Assembly (NCBI RefSeq): GCF_047228935.1
Contig: NZ_JBFEGG010000002.1
Span: 248,001 to 312,000 of the forward strand
Length of the DNA: 64,000 nt
Direction: 5' to 3'
DNA from: Ornithinibacillus sp047228935
Lineage (GTDB): Bacteria; Bacillota; Bacilli; Bacillales; Amphibacillaceae
The notes beneath the pieces are model-generated. The model searched no databases and had not been told where the DNA came from. It was given only the letters and a program-made list of their open reading frames with translations. A program made the position numbers and the translations under genes. Of this stretch, positions 16,563-24,767 are shown in pieces (positions within the stretch are counted from its first letter, which is position 1; each line of letters opens with the position of its first letter).

Positions 16563-17162
16563 ATGCCAAAGGGATTCAATAATCACGAAAAATCAGTAAT
16601 AAAAGAGGCATTAATCGAGCATGGGAAAACTTTGTTTCGTTTATATGGTCTACAAAAAACTAGTGTTCAAGATTTAACGAAAAAAGTTGGGATTGCAGCT
16701 GGAAGCTTTTATAAATTTTATCATTCAAAAGAAGAACTTTACTTTGAAATTATTGAAAAAGAGGAGGAGCAAATAAAGGAGGTACTATTAAGTCTTGAGC
16801 TCGGGGACACACCTAAGCAAGCCATGAAAAACATACTTTTTAAAATGATTCACTCTATAGATAAATCACCATTCATGCAGCAGCTTTATTTAGTGGAAAA
16901 TATGGAAGTACTAATGAGAAAGTTACCACCTGAAAAACTAGAGGATCATTTTAAGAAAGACACGGATTTCCTATCACCATTAATTCATAAATGGCAAGAT
17001 CAAGGAGTTGAATTTACAGAACCACCTGAAATTATTGCAAGTATCTTACGGTCATTAGTTTTACTTTCATTCCAAAAAGAGAAAATCGGTGAATCCGAAT
17101 ATCCTAAAACCATGGAATTTCTTATTCATACAACGGTTGAAGGTTTGATCAAGGAGGGGTAA
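16563..17162 (+). CDS. TetR family transcriptional regulator
   Basis: The 199-residue protein has an N-terminal TetR helix-turn-helix (ALIEHGKTLFRLYGLQKTSV, then LTKKVGIAAGSFYKFYHSKE) and a helical ligand-binding C-terminal domain. The ATG at 16563 follows GAGGGGTGGG; the upstream in-frame ATG at 16512 lacks a ribosome site. One base separates it from the ABC ATPase gene, so it very likely represses this exporter operon and responds to an exported compound. Confidence 0.9.
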   Translation: MPKGFNNHEKSVIKEALIEHGKTLFRLYGLQKTSVQDLTKKVGIAAGSFYKFYHSKEELYFEIIEKEEEQIKEVLLSLELGDTPKQAMKNILFKMIHSIDKSPFMQQLYLVENMEVLMRKLPPEKLEDHFKKDTDFLSPLIHKWQDQGVEFTEPPEIIASILRSLVLLSFQKEKIGESEYPKTMEFLIHTTVEGLIKEG

Positions 17163-17163
17163 T

Positions 17164-18090
17164 ATGCCAGCTATTATTGAAACGAAAGATTTATCTAAAA
17201 ATTATAAAGGATTCCAAGCTGTAGACAAGGTTTCACTTCAAGTGAACAAAGGGGAAATTTATGGTTTCATTGGGTTAAATGGCGCAGGTAAAACTACGAT
17301 GATTCGGATGCTTCTCGGAATGATTCGTCCTAGTGATGGAAACTGTTACATCAATGGAAAGAAGGTCCAACTCGAACATTATTCGATTTGGGATGATGTC
17401 GGTTATATTGTGGAAACACCGTATGGTTATCCAGAACTCACCGTTAAAGAAAATCTAGAACTATTTCGTGGCCTGCGCTCCATTCGCGATTCACATTCGG
17501 TCACATCCATTATGAACAAGCTAAACTTAACGAAATACGCTAACAAAAAAGCCAAAACGCTTTCCTTAGGTAATGCACAACGTTTAGGAATCGCAAAAGC
17601 TTTATTACATAATCCAAAAATATTAATTTTAGATGAGCCTGTGAATGGATTAGACCCTGCTGGAATAGTAGAGGTTAGAGAATTATTACATGACTTAGCC
17701 ATGAATCATGGAGTGACGATTTTTATCTCCAGTCATCTACTTGGAGAAATTGCTAAAATCGCTACGAAAATAGGAATCATTCACGATGGGAAATTACTTC
17801 AAGAATTAACATCTACCGAACTTACCCAATTACTAAATCGCAGACTCCTTATCAATACTCAGAATCAAGCTTCAACTCTAGAAACATTACAGTTAAATGG
17901 ATTTAACTCGAAGATGTCTACGGATGGGTTAATTGAAATACATACGAAACAGGCGATTGAGCATCCAGAGGAAATTGCCCGAACTCTCGTAGAAAGTGGA
18001 CATTTGCTTACAAAGCTAACGGTGGAGGAAGAAGATCTCGAAAGCTACTTTTTACGTGTTATTAAAGGAAATGGAGTTGATTTCACATGA
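17164..18090 (+). CDS. ABC transporter ATP-binding protein (BcrA/YxlF-like drug-export type)
   Basis: The 308-residue protein contains Walker A GLNGAGKT near 37-44, a Q-loop region, the signature LSLGNAQRLG, Walker B KILILDEPVNGLDPAG and the H-loop SSHLLGE. The signature has the LSLGxxQR form common in BcrA-like exporters rather than classical LSGGQ. A ~90-residue C-terminal extension is typical of this group. It pairs with the ABC-2 permease, whose start overlaps its 3' end by four bases. The likely role is export of a peptide antibiotic or lipid-like compound. Confidence 0.9.
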   Translation: MPAIIETKDLSKNYKGFQAVDKVSLQVNKGEIYGFIGLNGAGKTTMIRMLLGMIRPSDGNCYINGKKVQLEHYSIWDDVGYIVETPYGYPELTVKENLELFRGLRSIRDSHSVTSIMNKLNLTKYANKKAKTLSLGNAQRLGIAKALLHNPKILILDEPVNGLDPAGIVEVRELLHDLAMNHGVTIFISSHLLGEIAKIATKIGIIHDGKLLQELTSTELTQLLNRRLLINTQNQASTLETLQLNGFNSKMSTDGLIEIHTKQAIEHPEEIARTLVESGHLLTKLTVEEEDLESYFLRVIKGNGVDFT

Positions 18091-18863
18091 ATCCCATTAT
18101 TTCAGCACTTCTTACCGAAGTGTATAAACTACGAAAATCAAAAATGATATGGATCACTTTTTTAGCATTTTCGCTCGCACCGTTTATAGGTGGGCTTTTC
18201 ATGTTCATTTTAAAAAATCCTGAATTAGCGGAAAGTGCGGGGCTTATTGGTACGAAAGCACAAATTGCCGGAGAGGCTACATGGCCATCCTATTTTGGAT
18301 TACTATCACAGATGATTGCGGTTGGGGGAATCCTTATTTTTGGCTTTGTGACGAGCTGGGTTTTCGGACGGGAGTATACGGATCGTACAATTAAGGATTT
18401 AATTGCACTACCTTTTCCGAGAAGTACAATTATTGCAGCTAAGTTCTTAACGGCCTTTATTGCCAATATGCTACTTAGTATTTATGTTATGGTTATTGGT
18501 ATTCTAATTGGGCATTTTATTACCCTTCCTGGTTGGTCGAGTGCTATTTTTACAGAAGGGGTCATGACGCTTATCGTCACGGCACTTTTAACTGTTATGT
18601 TAAGCACACCTGTTGCACTATTTGCTTGTTTAGGCCGTGGATATCTAGCACCTTTAGGGTTTGTCGTTGGTATGGTTGTTTTCTCTCAGATTATTGCTGC
18701 ATTAGGTTATGGTGCATATTTTCCGTGGGCGATACCAGCGCTTTATAGTGGAATTAGTGGTGATGCCGGTATTGGGCTTGGCCATCTTGGGATCGTAGTA
18801 TTTACAAGTATATTAGGATTAGTAGTTACATTTCAATGGTGGAGACTTGCTGATCATACTTGA
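18087..18863 (+). CDS. ABC-2 type transporter permease
   Basis: The 258-residue protein has about six membrane segments, starting near residues 20, 60, 105, 150, 180 and 230. The VFGREYTDRTIKDLIALPF segment after the second helix is a recognisable ABC-2 permease feature of BcrB/YxlG-like proteins. It is translationally coupled to the ATPase by a four-base overlap. Together they should form a homodimeric exporter whose expression is set by the upstream TetR regulator. Confidence 0.88.
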   Translation: MNPIISALLTEVYKLRKSKMIWITFLAFSLAPFIGGLFMFILKNPELAESAGLIGTKAQIAGEATWPSYFGLLSQMIAVGGILIFGFVTSWVFGREYTDRTIKDLIALPFPRSTIIAAKFLTAFIANMLLSIYVMVIGILIGHFITLPGWSSAIFTEGVMTLIVTALLTVMLSTPVALFACLGRGYLAPLGFVVGMVVFSQIIAALGYGAYFPWAIPALYSGISGDAGIGLGHLGIVVFTSILGLVVTFQWWRLADHT

Positions 18864-18873
18864 TGATTGCCTA

Positions 18874-18923
18874 TAGCTAGAATACAGTGGATTGCACCTC
18901 ATGGTCTCCGTGTATTCTAGCTA
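18874..18923. terminator. Hairpin between convergent genes
   Basis: TAGCTAGAATACA and TGTATTCTAGCTA form a perfect 13-bp stem with a 24-base loop. No T run follows on either strand, so it may block 3' decay rather than terminate efficiently. Confidence 0.5.
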
Positions 18924-18936
18924 ATCCCACTCGTGT

Positions 18937-19476
18937 TTATTTCGAATTATTCTCCCTCACATACCATGTAGAAAATTCTAGTAAGTTTTTGAAAACCTTG
19001 TCAGCTTCTTCAAAGCTCCCTTCACGGTTCCCAACTAAAACCGTCGTCGTACCTGCACGTTTTCCCGCTTCGATATCTGGCTCTCTATCTCCAATCATGT
19101 AGCTATTCGTTAAGTCTATATCGTGTTTTTTAGCTAAATCAACTAACATTTGTGGTTCTGGCTTCCTGCAGGCACAGCCAGCATGGGGTTTATGCGGACA
19201 GTAGGCAATGTCATCAATACGGGCTCCGAACTTAGCTAAGTCTTTTACCATCTTTTGATGTACTTGGTCCAATGCCGATTCCTTCATAAGCCCTAACCCA
19301 ATACCACCTTGGTTTGTCACGACAAATACTTTACACCCTGCATCATTTAATAACTTTATTGCCTCACCAACACCATCTAGTAAATAAAAATCTTTCGGCT
19401 TATTTACGAACTTCACTCGATGAGATAATACTTCATTTATCACGCCATCCCGATCTAAAAACATCCCTATATGCAT
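18937..19476 (-). CDS. HAD-IIIA family phosphatase (GmhB-like)
   Basis: The 179-residue protein has the HAD motifs FLDRDGVIN (two catalytic Asp), VFVVTNQGG, a KPEPQ loop and IGDREPDIEAG. A zinc-binding insertion, YCPHKPHAGCACRKP, marks the histidinol-phosphate/heptose-1,7-bisphosphate phosphatase subfamily. In Bacilli such proteins may dephosphorylate heptose bisphosphate for S-layer or surface glycans, but no heptose genes are seen here. The ATG at 19476 is preferred because GATGGTGAT lies just before it; the earlier ATG (19497) has no ribosome site. Confidence 0.85.
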   Translation of the reverse strand: MHIGMFLDRDGVINEVLSHRVKFVNKPKDFYLLDGVGEAIKLLNDAGCKVFVVTNQGGIGLGLMKESALDQVHQKMVKDLAKFGARIDDIAYCPHKPHAGCACRKPEPQMLVDLAKKHDIDLTNSYMIGDREPDIEAGKRAGTTTVLVGNREGSFEEADKVFKNLLEFSTWYVRENNSK

Positions 19477-19614
19477 GTTATCACCATCCCATTTCATCTA
19501 TATACCAGTATAACCGTTAACCGATGGATTACTACATTGACAACGAGAGTAAACAACGGTACTTTCAATGTATACGTTATTCGGAAACGGTTTTATTTGA
19601 AAGGAGTTTTCCAG

Positions 19615-20268
19615 TTGTCCATTATCGATAAATTAAAATTAACAACGTATCAAAATTTCGTCGTACTAAACGAACCGAAAGACTATACGGTATTTACTGA
19701 TTATCCTACAACACTAACCAAGCACCATGACGCGATCTTTATTTTCACCGAAACGTTAGAAGAATTAAAGCAACAAACAAGAAACATAATTGATAGTCCG
19801 GAACTTCTTGAGGAAAAAGGGTATCTTTTCTTCGCCTATCCTAAAATGGGGAACAAGCGCTATAAAACGCATATTCATCGTGATGAACTATTCCCGGCTT
19901 TAAAGGTTGATTCCGACGGATATATTGATGGTAGTGACATAAAATTTGCGAGAATGGTAAGTATGGATGACGTGTTCACGGTAGTTGGCTTAAAACGGGA
20001 AAAGAAAAAAGCGAAAAAAACTGCCCCTGCTAGTCAACGTGTTGGTGATTACGTAGATCATATAAAAGATATTGAAGCTATTCTTAGTAATCATCCAAAT
20101 GAACTTGCATTCTATCAAAACTTAACACCAGGTTACCGAAAAGACTGGGCGAGGCACATCTTTTCAGCCAAACAACAAAAAACCCGTCAAAAGCGTATTG
20201 AACAAATGATAGACGTTCTATCACAAGGCTATAAAACACTGGATTTGTTTAGAATGGGAAAGAAATGA
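19615..20268 (+). CDS. YdeI/OmpD-associated family protein
   Basis: The 217-residue protein ends with the conserved OmdA/YdeI block: FYQNLTPGYRKDWARHIFSA followed by a Lys/Arg-rich KQQKTRQKRIEQMI and GYKTLDL. The N-terminal half carries an alpha/beta region with a Lys-rich linker (KREKKKAKK). The molecular function of this family is not established; some members are linked to bacteriocin or antimicrobial-peptide protection. TTG at 19615 is chosen as start because AAAGGAG lies seven bases before it; the longer frame back to 19471 overlaps the divergent phosphatase gene. Confidence 0.8.
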   Translation: MSIIDKLKLTTYQNFVVLNEPKDYTVFTDYPTTLTKHHDAIFIFTETLEELKQQTRNIIDSPELLEEKGYLFFAYPKMGNKRYKTHIHRDELFPALKVDSDGYIDGSDIKFARMVSMDDVFTVVGLKREKKKAKKTAPASQRVGDYVDHIKDIEAILSNHPNELAFYQNLTPGYRKDWARHIFSAKQQKTRQKRIEQMIDVLSQGYKTLDLFRMGKK

Positions 20269-20276
20269 TATTGCAT

Positions 20277-20310
20277 AAACACCTTTTTATCTTAAGAAGG
20301 TGTTTTTATT
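20277..20310 (+). terminator. Terminator of the YdeI-family gene
   Basis: AAACACCTT and AAGGTGTTT pair and are followed by a T-rich run, just after the stop codon. Confidence 0.85.
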
Positions 20311-20354
20311 TTTGTTTGATTTTTACTTAATTAGCATAGCCTAATAAACAGAAT

Positions 20355-20383
20355 TTGACATACATAAAAATTTATAGTAAATT
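20355..20383 (+). promoter_or_regulatory. Sigma-A promoter of guaC
   Basis: A perfect TTGACA at 20355-20360 and TAAATT at 20378-20383 are separated by 17 bases. Confidence 0.75.
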
Positions 20384-20387
20384 AGCT

Positions 20388-20432
20388 AATGGCGAACAAT
20401 GAAAAATAACTTTCATTAAAATATTCGTTTTT
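20388..20432 (+). promoter_or_regulatory. Paired PurBoxes (PurR operator) before guaC
   Basis: GGCGAACAAT at 20391-20400 and the inverted AATATTCGTT at 20420-20429 match the PurBox core CCGAACWWT. The distance from the CGAA of one to the TTCG of the other is 35 bases, the spacing I recall in the B. subtilis pur operon control region. B. subtilis guaC (yumD) is a known PurR target. The boxes lie just downstream of the -10 element. Confidence 0.75.
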
Positions 20433-20445
20433 AGGAGTGTTATTT

Positions 20446-21429
20446 ATGGAAAACGTATTTGATTACGAAGATATCCAGTTAATTCCTGCAAAATGTGTTG
20501 TAAATAGTCGTTCTGAATGTGATACATCGGTTACATTCGGTGGCCGTCAATTTAAATTGCCTGTTGTGCCTGCCAATATGCAGACCATTATAGATGAGAA
20601 AATCGCATTAACACTAGCGGAGCAAGGTTATTTTTATATTATGCACCGCTTCCAGCCAGAAAAGCGTATGGATTTTGTAAAAGACATGCAAGCTCGTGGT
20701 TTATACGCATCCATTAGTGTTGGTGTAAAACAAGAAGAATATAGCTTTATTGATGAACTAGCAGCAAACAATTTAACTCCAGAGTATATTACCATTGATA
20801 TAGCTCACGGACATTCTAATGCTGTAATCGAAATGATTCAGCATATCAAAAAGGTTTTACCAGAAAGCTTTGTTATTGCTGGTAATGTTGGAACTCCAGA
20901 GGCTGTACGTGAATTAGAAAACGCTGGTGCTGATGCTACTAAAGTTGGAATCGGACCTGGTAAAGTTTGTATAACAAAAATTAAAACTGGTTTCGGAACT
21001 GGTGGATGGCAATTAGCTGCTCTTCGCTGGTGTGCAAAAGCAGCAAGCAAGCCAATTATTGCTGATGGCGGTATCCGTACTCATGGCGATATTGCTAAAT
21101 CGGTACGCTTTGGTGCTTCTATGGTAATGATTGGATCATTATTTGCTGGTCATGAGGAGTCTCCTGGTGAAACAGTTGAACGAGATGGCAAATTATTTAA
21201 AGAATACTTTGGATCTGCATCAGAATTCCAAAAAGGTGAGAAAAAGAATGTAGAAGGTAAGAAAATGTTAGTGGAGCATAAAGGTTCGCTAACAGATACA
21301 CTTATCGAAATGGAGCAAGATCTTCAATCTTCTATCTCATATGCAGGTGGAAAAAAACTTGATGCAATTCGAAATGTAGATTATGTAATAGTGAAGAACT
21401 CAATATTTAATGGAGATAAAATTTATTAA
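20446..21429 (+). CDS. guaC: GMP reductase
   Basis: The 327-residue protein is a GMP reductase of the IMPDH/GMPR TIM-barrel family, converting GMP to IMP and ammonia with NADPH. Visible features are the catalytic loop IGPGKVCITK with Cys175, the phosphate-binding ADGGIRTHGDIAKS, and a flap with GSASEFQKGEKKNVEGK. There is no CBS pair, which separates it from IMP dehydrogenase. The ATG at 20446 follows TTAGGAGTG; a GTG three codons earlier overlaps that site. Two PurBoxes and a sigma-A promoter lie directly upstream. Confidence 0.95.
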   Translation: MENVFDYEDIQLIPAKCVVNSRSECDTSVTFGGRQFKLPVVPANMQTIIDEKIALTLAEQGYFYIMHRFQPEKRMDFVKDMQARGLYASISVGVKQEEYSFIDELAANNLTPEYITIDIAHGHSNAVIEMIQHIKKVLPESFVIAGNVGTPEAVRELENAGADATKVGIGPGKVCITKIKTGFGTGGWQLAALRWCAKAASKPIIADGGIRTHGDIAKSVRFGASMVMIGSLFAGHEESPGETVERDGKLFKEYFGSASEFQKGEKKNVEGKKMLVEHKGSLTDTLIEMEQDLQSSISYAGGKKLDAIRNVDYVIVKNSIFNGDKIY

Positions 21430-21511
21430 GTAACAAATCTGGACTACTTGAAAAAGAATATAAGTTAATCAGCGGTCGTACTTTGAATAACTAAGGAGCA
21501 TGATTGAAAAA

Positions 21512-21742
21512 GAGGTTGGGACATAACAAAATTGTACAAAAGTAAAGCCGAATGATTCACCATACTAGCACCGGAAATATACGGAGACTCCAGCGGGAGG
21601 AAAGGCATCGGTGAGACCCCGCAAGTGCGTTAGCACGAGGAGGCTCACCAGCCGCCCGCGGAAAGCGCAGTATATTTCCGGTGCGTCGTAGGTGCACTAC
21701 ATTCGGTTATTCGTTTGACTAAAAAACTTTTGTCTCAGCCTC
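21512..21742 (+). repeat. Interspersed intergenic element, copy C (shortest, intact)
   Basis: The ends are GAGGTTGGGACATAACAAAA and, inverted, GAGGCTGAGACAAAAG. An internal arm GCACCGGAAATATAC near 21572 pairs with GTATATTTCCGGTGC near 21672. Between the arms lies GGAGACTCCAGCGGGAGG, a motif seen in intergenic repeats of many Bacillaceae as I recall. At ~231 bp it lacks the AGCACAAGTGCGACATC block of copies A, B and D. The flanking T-rich end may terminate guaC transcription. Confidence 0.85.
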
Positions 21743-21778
21743 TTTTCCATCTAATCTAATTGTTATTTGTATTTATAA

Positions 21779-21946
21779 GGGTTTATAGATGATTTGTCTG
21801 TTACTTTTTTAATTGCTGTCGCTTCATTTCGGGTTTAGATAAGCTCTATCTGTTACCTTTTCAACTTCCTCTGCTTCATTTTGGGTTTAGATAACCTTTA
21901 TCTGTTACCTTCTCAACTTCCTCTGCTTCATTTCGGGTTTAGATAA
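21779..21946 (+). repeat. 52-bp tandem repeat, about three copies (locus 1)
   Basis: Units begin at GGGTTTAGAT near 21831, 21883 and 21935, with a diverged unit at 21779, so the period is exactly 52 bases. Each contains AGATAA-CNT-TTATCTGTTACCTT, where AGATAA and TTATCT can pair. The last two full units are nearly identical. It lies between convergent guaC and spx. The related locus 2 is at 37744-37925. Confidence 0.85.
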
Positions 21947-22000
21947 CGCCGTACTCCCCACTAACCCCAACAGGATATTGCTTTGCATATAATTAAAATG

Positions 22001-22021
22001 CCACAGTGATCCATACTGTGG
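22001..22021. repeat. CCACAGT/ACTGTGG inverted repeat
   Basis: CCACAGTGATCCATACTGTGG is a 7-bp stem with a 7-base loop, 59 bases past the spx stop codon. A similar hairpin, CCACAG-N9-CTGTGG, lies upstream of spx. Confidence 0.5.
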
Positions 22022-22044
22022 TAGAAGCGGAATTTTATACTAAA

Positions 22045-22080
22045 AAAAGGTGAGCAGTTAAATTGCTCACCTTTTCTATT
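22045..22080. terminator. Terminator of spx, usable in both directions
   Basis: AAAAGGTGAGCA and TGCTCACCTTTT form a 12-bp stem immediately past the spx stop codon. Confidence 0.85.
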
Positions 22081-22475
22081 TAGTCGACCATTTTTTGAAG
22101 CTGATGTAATTGGAATGTACGAACTGATCTTGGTAAGAAACGACGAATCTCATCTTCGTTATAGCCAACTTGAAGACGTTTTTCATCAATGATGATAGGT
22201 CTTCTTAATAATCCAGGATTTTCTTGGATTAATTGATACAGCTCTTTCATCGGTAGCTGTTCTATATCTACGTCGATCTCCTTGAAAACTTTAGAACGTT
22301 CTGAAATAATTTCCTCAGTTCCGTCTTCTGTAAGGCGTAAGATACCTTTAATTTCTTCAAATGTTAACGGTTCCGAAAAAATATTTCGTTCCTTGTACGG
22401 TATATTGTTCTCTTGAAACCACGCTTTTGCCTTTCTGCAGGATGTACAACTTGGTGTAACGTAAAGTGTTACCAT
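22080..22475 (-). CDS. spx: Redox-sensing global regulator Spx
   Basis: At 131 residues, the protein has the exact size of B. subtilis Spx and is nearly identical to it in the landmark regions. These are the CXXC disulfide switch Cys10-Thr-Ser-Cys13, Gly52 at the alpha-CTD contact, Arg60, the RPI motif at 92-94, and the conserved EKRLQVGYNEDEIRRFLP stretch. Spx binds the RNA polymerase alpha-CTD and redirects transcription under thiol stress; it is degraded by ClpXP with adaptor YjbH. It is monocistronic. A second, altered paralogue lies at 54664-55080. Confidence 0.95.
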   Translation of the reverse strand: MVTLYVTPSCTSCRKAKAWFQENNIPYKERNIFSEPLTFEEIKGILRLTEDGTEEIISERSKVFKEIDVDIEQLPMKELYQLIQENPGLLRRPIIIDEKRLQVGYNEDEIRRFLPRSVRTFQLHQLQKMVD

Positions 22476-22862
22476 GTAATTACTTCCTTTCTCTCGAGAA
22501 GAGATTTAACAAAAACTACTCCACAGATGTATTTCCTGTGGTTTTTAATCTTAACAGACTAAATTATTCCCCATATTTATATCTATATTATTCTATTTAT
22601 AAATATCTTTAATTCAATATAATTTTATTACAGCTATTCAGTGGTGTCAACCTTACTTCCTTTACTCATTAAAAATTATATTTTTATTATAACACACTAA
22701 AAAGCTACATTGGAAAGTATGCCCAAAAAGAGTTGTAAATTATGCATTAATTTTTTTATTTGACTGATTTGATCTAATTCATTCTGCCGTGACCGTAGCC
22801 CAAATTTTATGAATCTGCCAATTCAATTGTATTTCTATAAAATTTCAATCCAAACCTTAAAA
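22476..22862. other. Gene-free AT-rich stretch upstream of spx
   Basis: This 387-base gap is very AT-rich and holds no convincing ORF. It contains a hairpin, CCACAGATGTATTTCCTGTGG, at 22521-22541, which falls in the probable 5' untranslated region of spx. The remainder probably carries the spx promoters, but I cannot fix them by eye. Confidence 0.5.
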
Positions 22863-23948
22863 TCAAACACACTCTCTTGGTATCCAGCCTACTTCTCCTG
22901 ATGTGTTTTTAACTAGGATGTATCCTTCGCATTGGTTATCTATTAGTTTGACGGTTTCGCCTGTTTTTACGGTTAGGAAGGTTGTGCTTAGGTCATTTTT
23001 GCAGAAGGTTTGACCGTCTTTTTCTATTACATATTCATTTTTGATCCATTGGGTAATCCTAAGATTTATATTGTCACATTTGGTAAAGTATTCGCCTGTC
23101 TCTACTATGTTCATTTTATAATTAGGATATGTAACCGTACCAATTCTGTTATAGGTATCTAGGTAATCTTTTTTGATTTGGACTACTTGTTCAAGATTAT
23201 CAACATATGTATAAGTATATTCCCCATCTTCTATTATTAACGCGTTTAACTGGCCATCTTTTTTGATTTGATTACCACCGTCTATCGAAATAATTCGTTT
23301 CTCGAAATCTATTAATGGGTTATGGCTACTTACTTGATAGGAACGGTAGTTGACTACTGGCCAATGTCCAACGATGACGTTTTTATCCGCTTGGTGTTCT
23401 TGTTCATGAAATGCTTTTGCATAAAGTGCAGTATCACTATCGGTATGATGCCAGTCCTTATCATGCACAACCCCTGCATGAATGATAATACAATCTTCTA
23501 ACTCGTACGCTTCTGGAAGCTCCTCCAACCATGTTAGCATGTCGTTAAAGTTTGCACGGTAAAAATCCGCTAGTTCGGAGATATTATGAAAATCGTCTAT
23601 GGATTTGTTGTGTAGCGTCATCATTTCATTAAGGACAGAATGTTTTCGTTCTCTTATGTAAGGTAAAATCCCTTCATTCCCACTCATGACATACCGATGA
23701 ACGACATCGCAATTCCCTTTCGTTATAAAAACATTACTAGTTTCTTTTTCCATATTCCGAACATAATCTACTACTTCTAAACTATTCGGACCTTTTTCAC
23801 ATAAATCACCATTTATAAATAGATAATCTTCTTCAGAAAAGCCTACTTTGGTTAATAGTTTTTTCAAGAGATGGAGATTTCCATGGACATCGGAAGTAAT
23901 AATCATTCTTCTAGATTTATTAAGCGATAATTTTCTAACATCAAGCAT
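22863..23948 (-). CDS. Calcineurin-like phosphoesterase with C-terminal SH3-like domain
   Basis: Residues ~14-245 form a metallophosphoesterase of the PP1/Ap4A-hydrolase type: SDVHGN, INGDLCEKGPNS, ITKGNCD, IIHAGVV and VGHWPV give the metal ligands in order. A linker of ~70 residues follows. The last ~55 residues (TFLTVKTGETVKLIDN, then GYILVKNTSGEVGWIPRECV) look like a variant SH3 domain. The catalytic part probably hydrolyses dinucleoside polyphosphates or phosphoproteins; the SH3-like tail may bind a protein or wall partner, although no signal peptide is seen. ATG follows TAGGAG. It stands alone on the minus strand. Confidence 0.8.
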   Translation of the reverse strand: MLDVRKLSLNKSRRMIITSDVHGNLHLLKKLLTKVGFSEEDYLFINGDLCEKGPNSLEVVDYVRNMEKETSNVFITKGNCDVVHRYVMSGNEGILPYIRERKHSVLNEMMTLHNKSIDDFHNISELADFYRANFNDMLTWLEELPEAYELEDCIIIHAGVVHDKDWHHTDSDTALYAKAFHEQEHQADKNVIVGHWPVVNYRSYQVSSHNPLIDFEKRIISIDGGNQIKKDGQLNALIIEDGEYTYTYVDNLEQVVQIKKDYLDTYNRIGTVTYPNYKMNIVETGEYFTKCDNINLRITQWIKNEYVIEKDGQTFCKNDLSTTFLTVKTGETVKLIDNQCEGYILVKNTSGEVGWIPRECV

Positions 23949-24171
23949 GTCATATTCTCCTATTCCTTATCATATTCATGTAGCTTTTAGATTTGTTATG
24001 ACAAGCTAATCATAGACTTACCAATAACAATTACTAAAAGTTTACCACTAGCATTGTTTCTTTCCAATTGTATTTTTTCCTGCATTCTACTTCCCAATAT
24101 TATCCAGAAACAGTACAATACCAGTAGGAACAATTTACTAGCTTAGTTACGCGCTTCTAGGGGGAAATGAT

Positions 24172-24729
24172 ATGAAGCTTACGTCAAAAGAAATATTTTC
24201 AATACCTAATATTCTATCTTATATAAGACTACTTTTAATACCTATTTTCGTTTATATTTACATAACCTCAGACAACTCAGCAGATTATTATATAGCGGCA
24301 TTTATTATTCTATTATCCGGTCTGACAGATATGTTTGATGGTCTTATCGCACGTAAATTTAATCAAATTACGGAATTAGGTAAAATGATTGATCCGGTTG
24401 CAGACAAACTAACCCAGGCAGCTATTGTCGGGTGTTTAATGTTTCGTTATCAATATATGTGGATATTAGTCGTACTACTTGTAGTCAAAGAATTGTTTAT
24501 GGGAATTAACGGGCTAATACTACTAAAACGGGGAAGAAAGCTAGATGGGGCGATGTGGTTTGGGAAAGTCTCAACCGCTGTATTCTACTTAGCGGCATTT
24601 ATCTTAATTGCATTTCCAGAAATCAGCTCATATTATGCTTCCTTGTTAATGCTTGTTACCGGAACTTTTCTCGGGTTATCTTTTATCTTGTATATACCAG
24701 AATTTTTGAAGCTTTATCGAAGAGCATAG
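24172..24729 (+). CDS. pgsA: CDP-alcohol phosphatidyltransferase (PgsA-type)
   Basis: The 185-residue membrane protein has the CDP-alcohol phosphotransferase motif D-X2-DG-X2-AR-X8-G-X3-D-X3-D, seen as TDMFDGLIARKFNQ then GKMIDPVADK, and about five or six membrane segments. PgsA joins CDP-diacylglycerol and glycerol-3-phosphate to make phosphatidylglycerophosphate. The IPNILSYIRLLLIPIF start is typical of PgsA, but a second cardiolipin-synthase-type paralogue cannot be excluded, since it stands outside the usual pgsA-cinA-recA context. Confidence 0.8.
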   Translation: MKLTSKEIFSIPNILSYIRLLLIPIFVYIYITSDNSADYYIAAFIILLSGLTDMFDGLIARKFNQITELGKMIDPVADKLTQAAIVGCLMFRYQYMWILVVLLVVKELFMGINGLILLKRGRKLDGAMWFGKVSTAVFYLAAFILIAFPEISSYYASLLMLVTGTFLGLSFILYIPEFLKLYRRA

Positions 24730-24734
24730 TTTTT

Positions 24735-24767
24735 AAGACTGCCAATTCGGGCAGTCTTTTTATTTTT
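24735..24767 (+). terminator. Terminator of the phosphatidyltransferase gene
   Basis: AAGACTGCC and GGCAGTCTT pair and are followed by TTTATTTTTT. Confidence 0.9.

Noticed and set aside
21779..21946. Second CRISPR-like candidate
   Set aside because: The array is a plain 52-bp tandem repeat without spacers.
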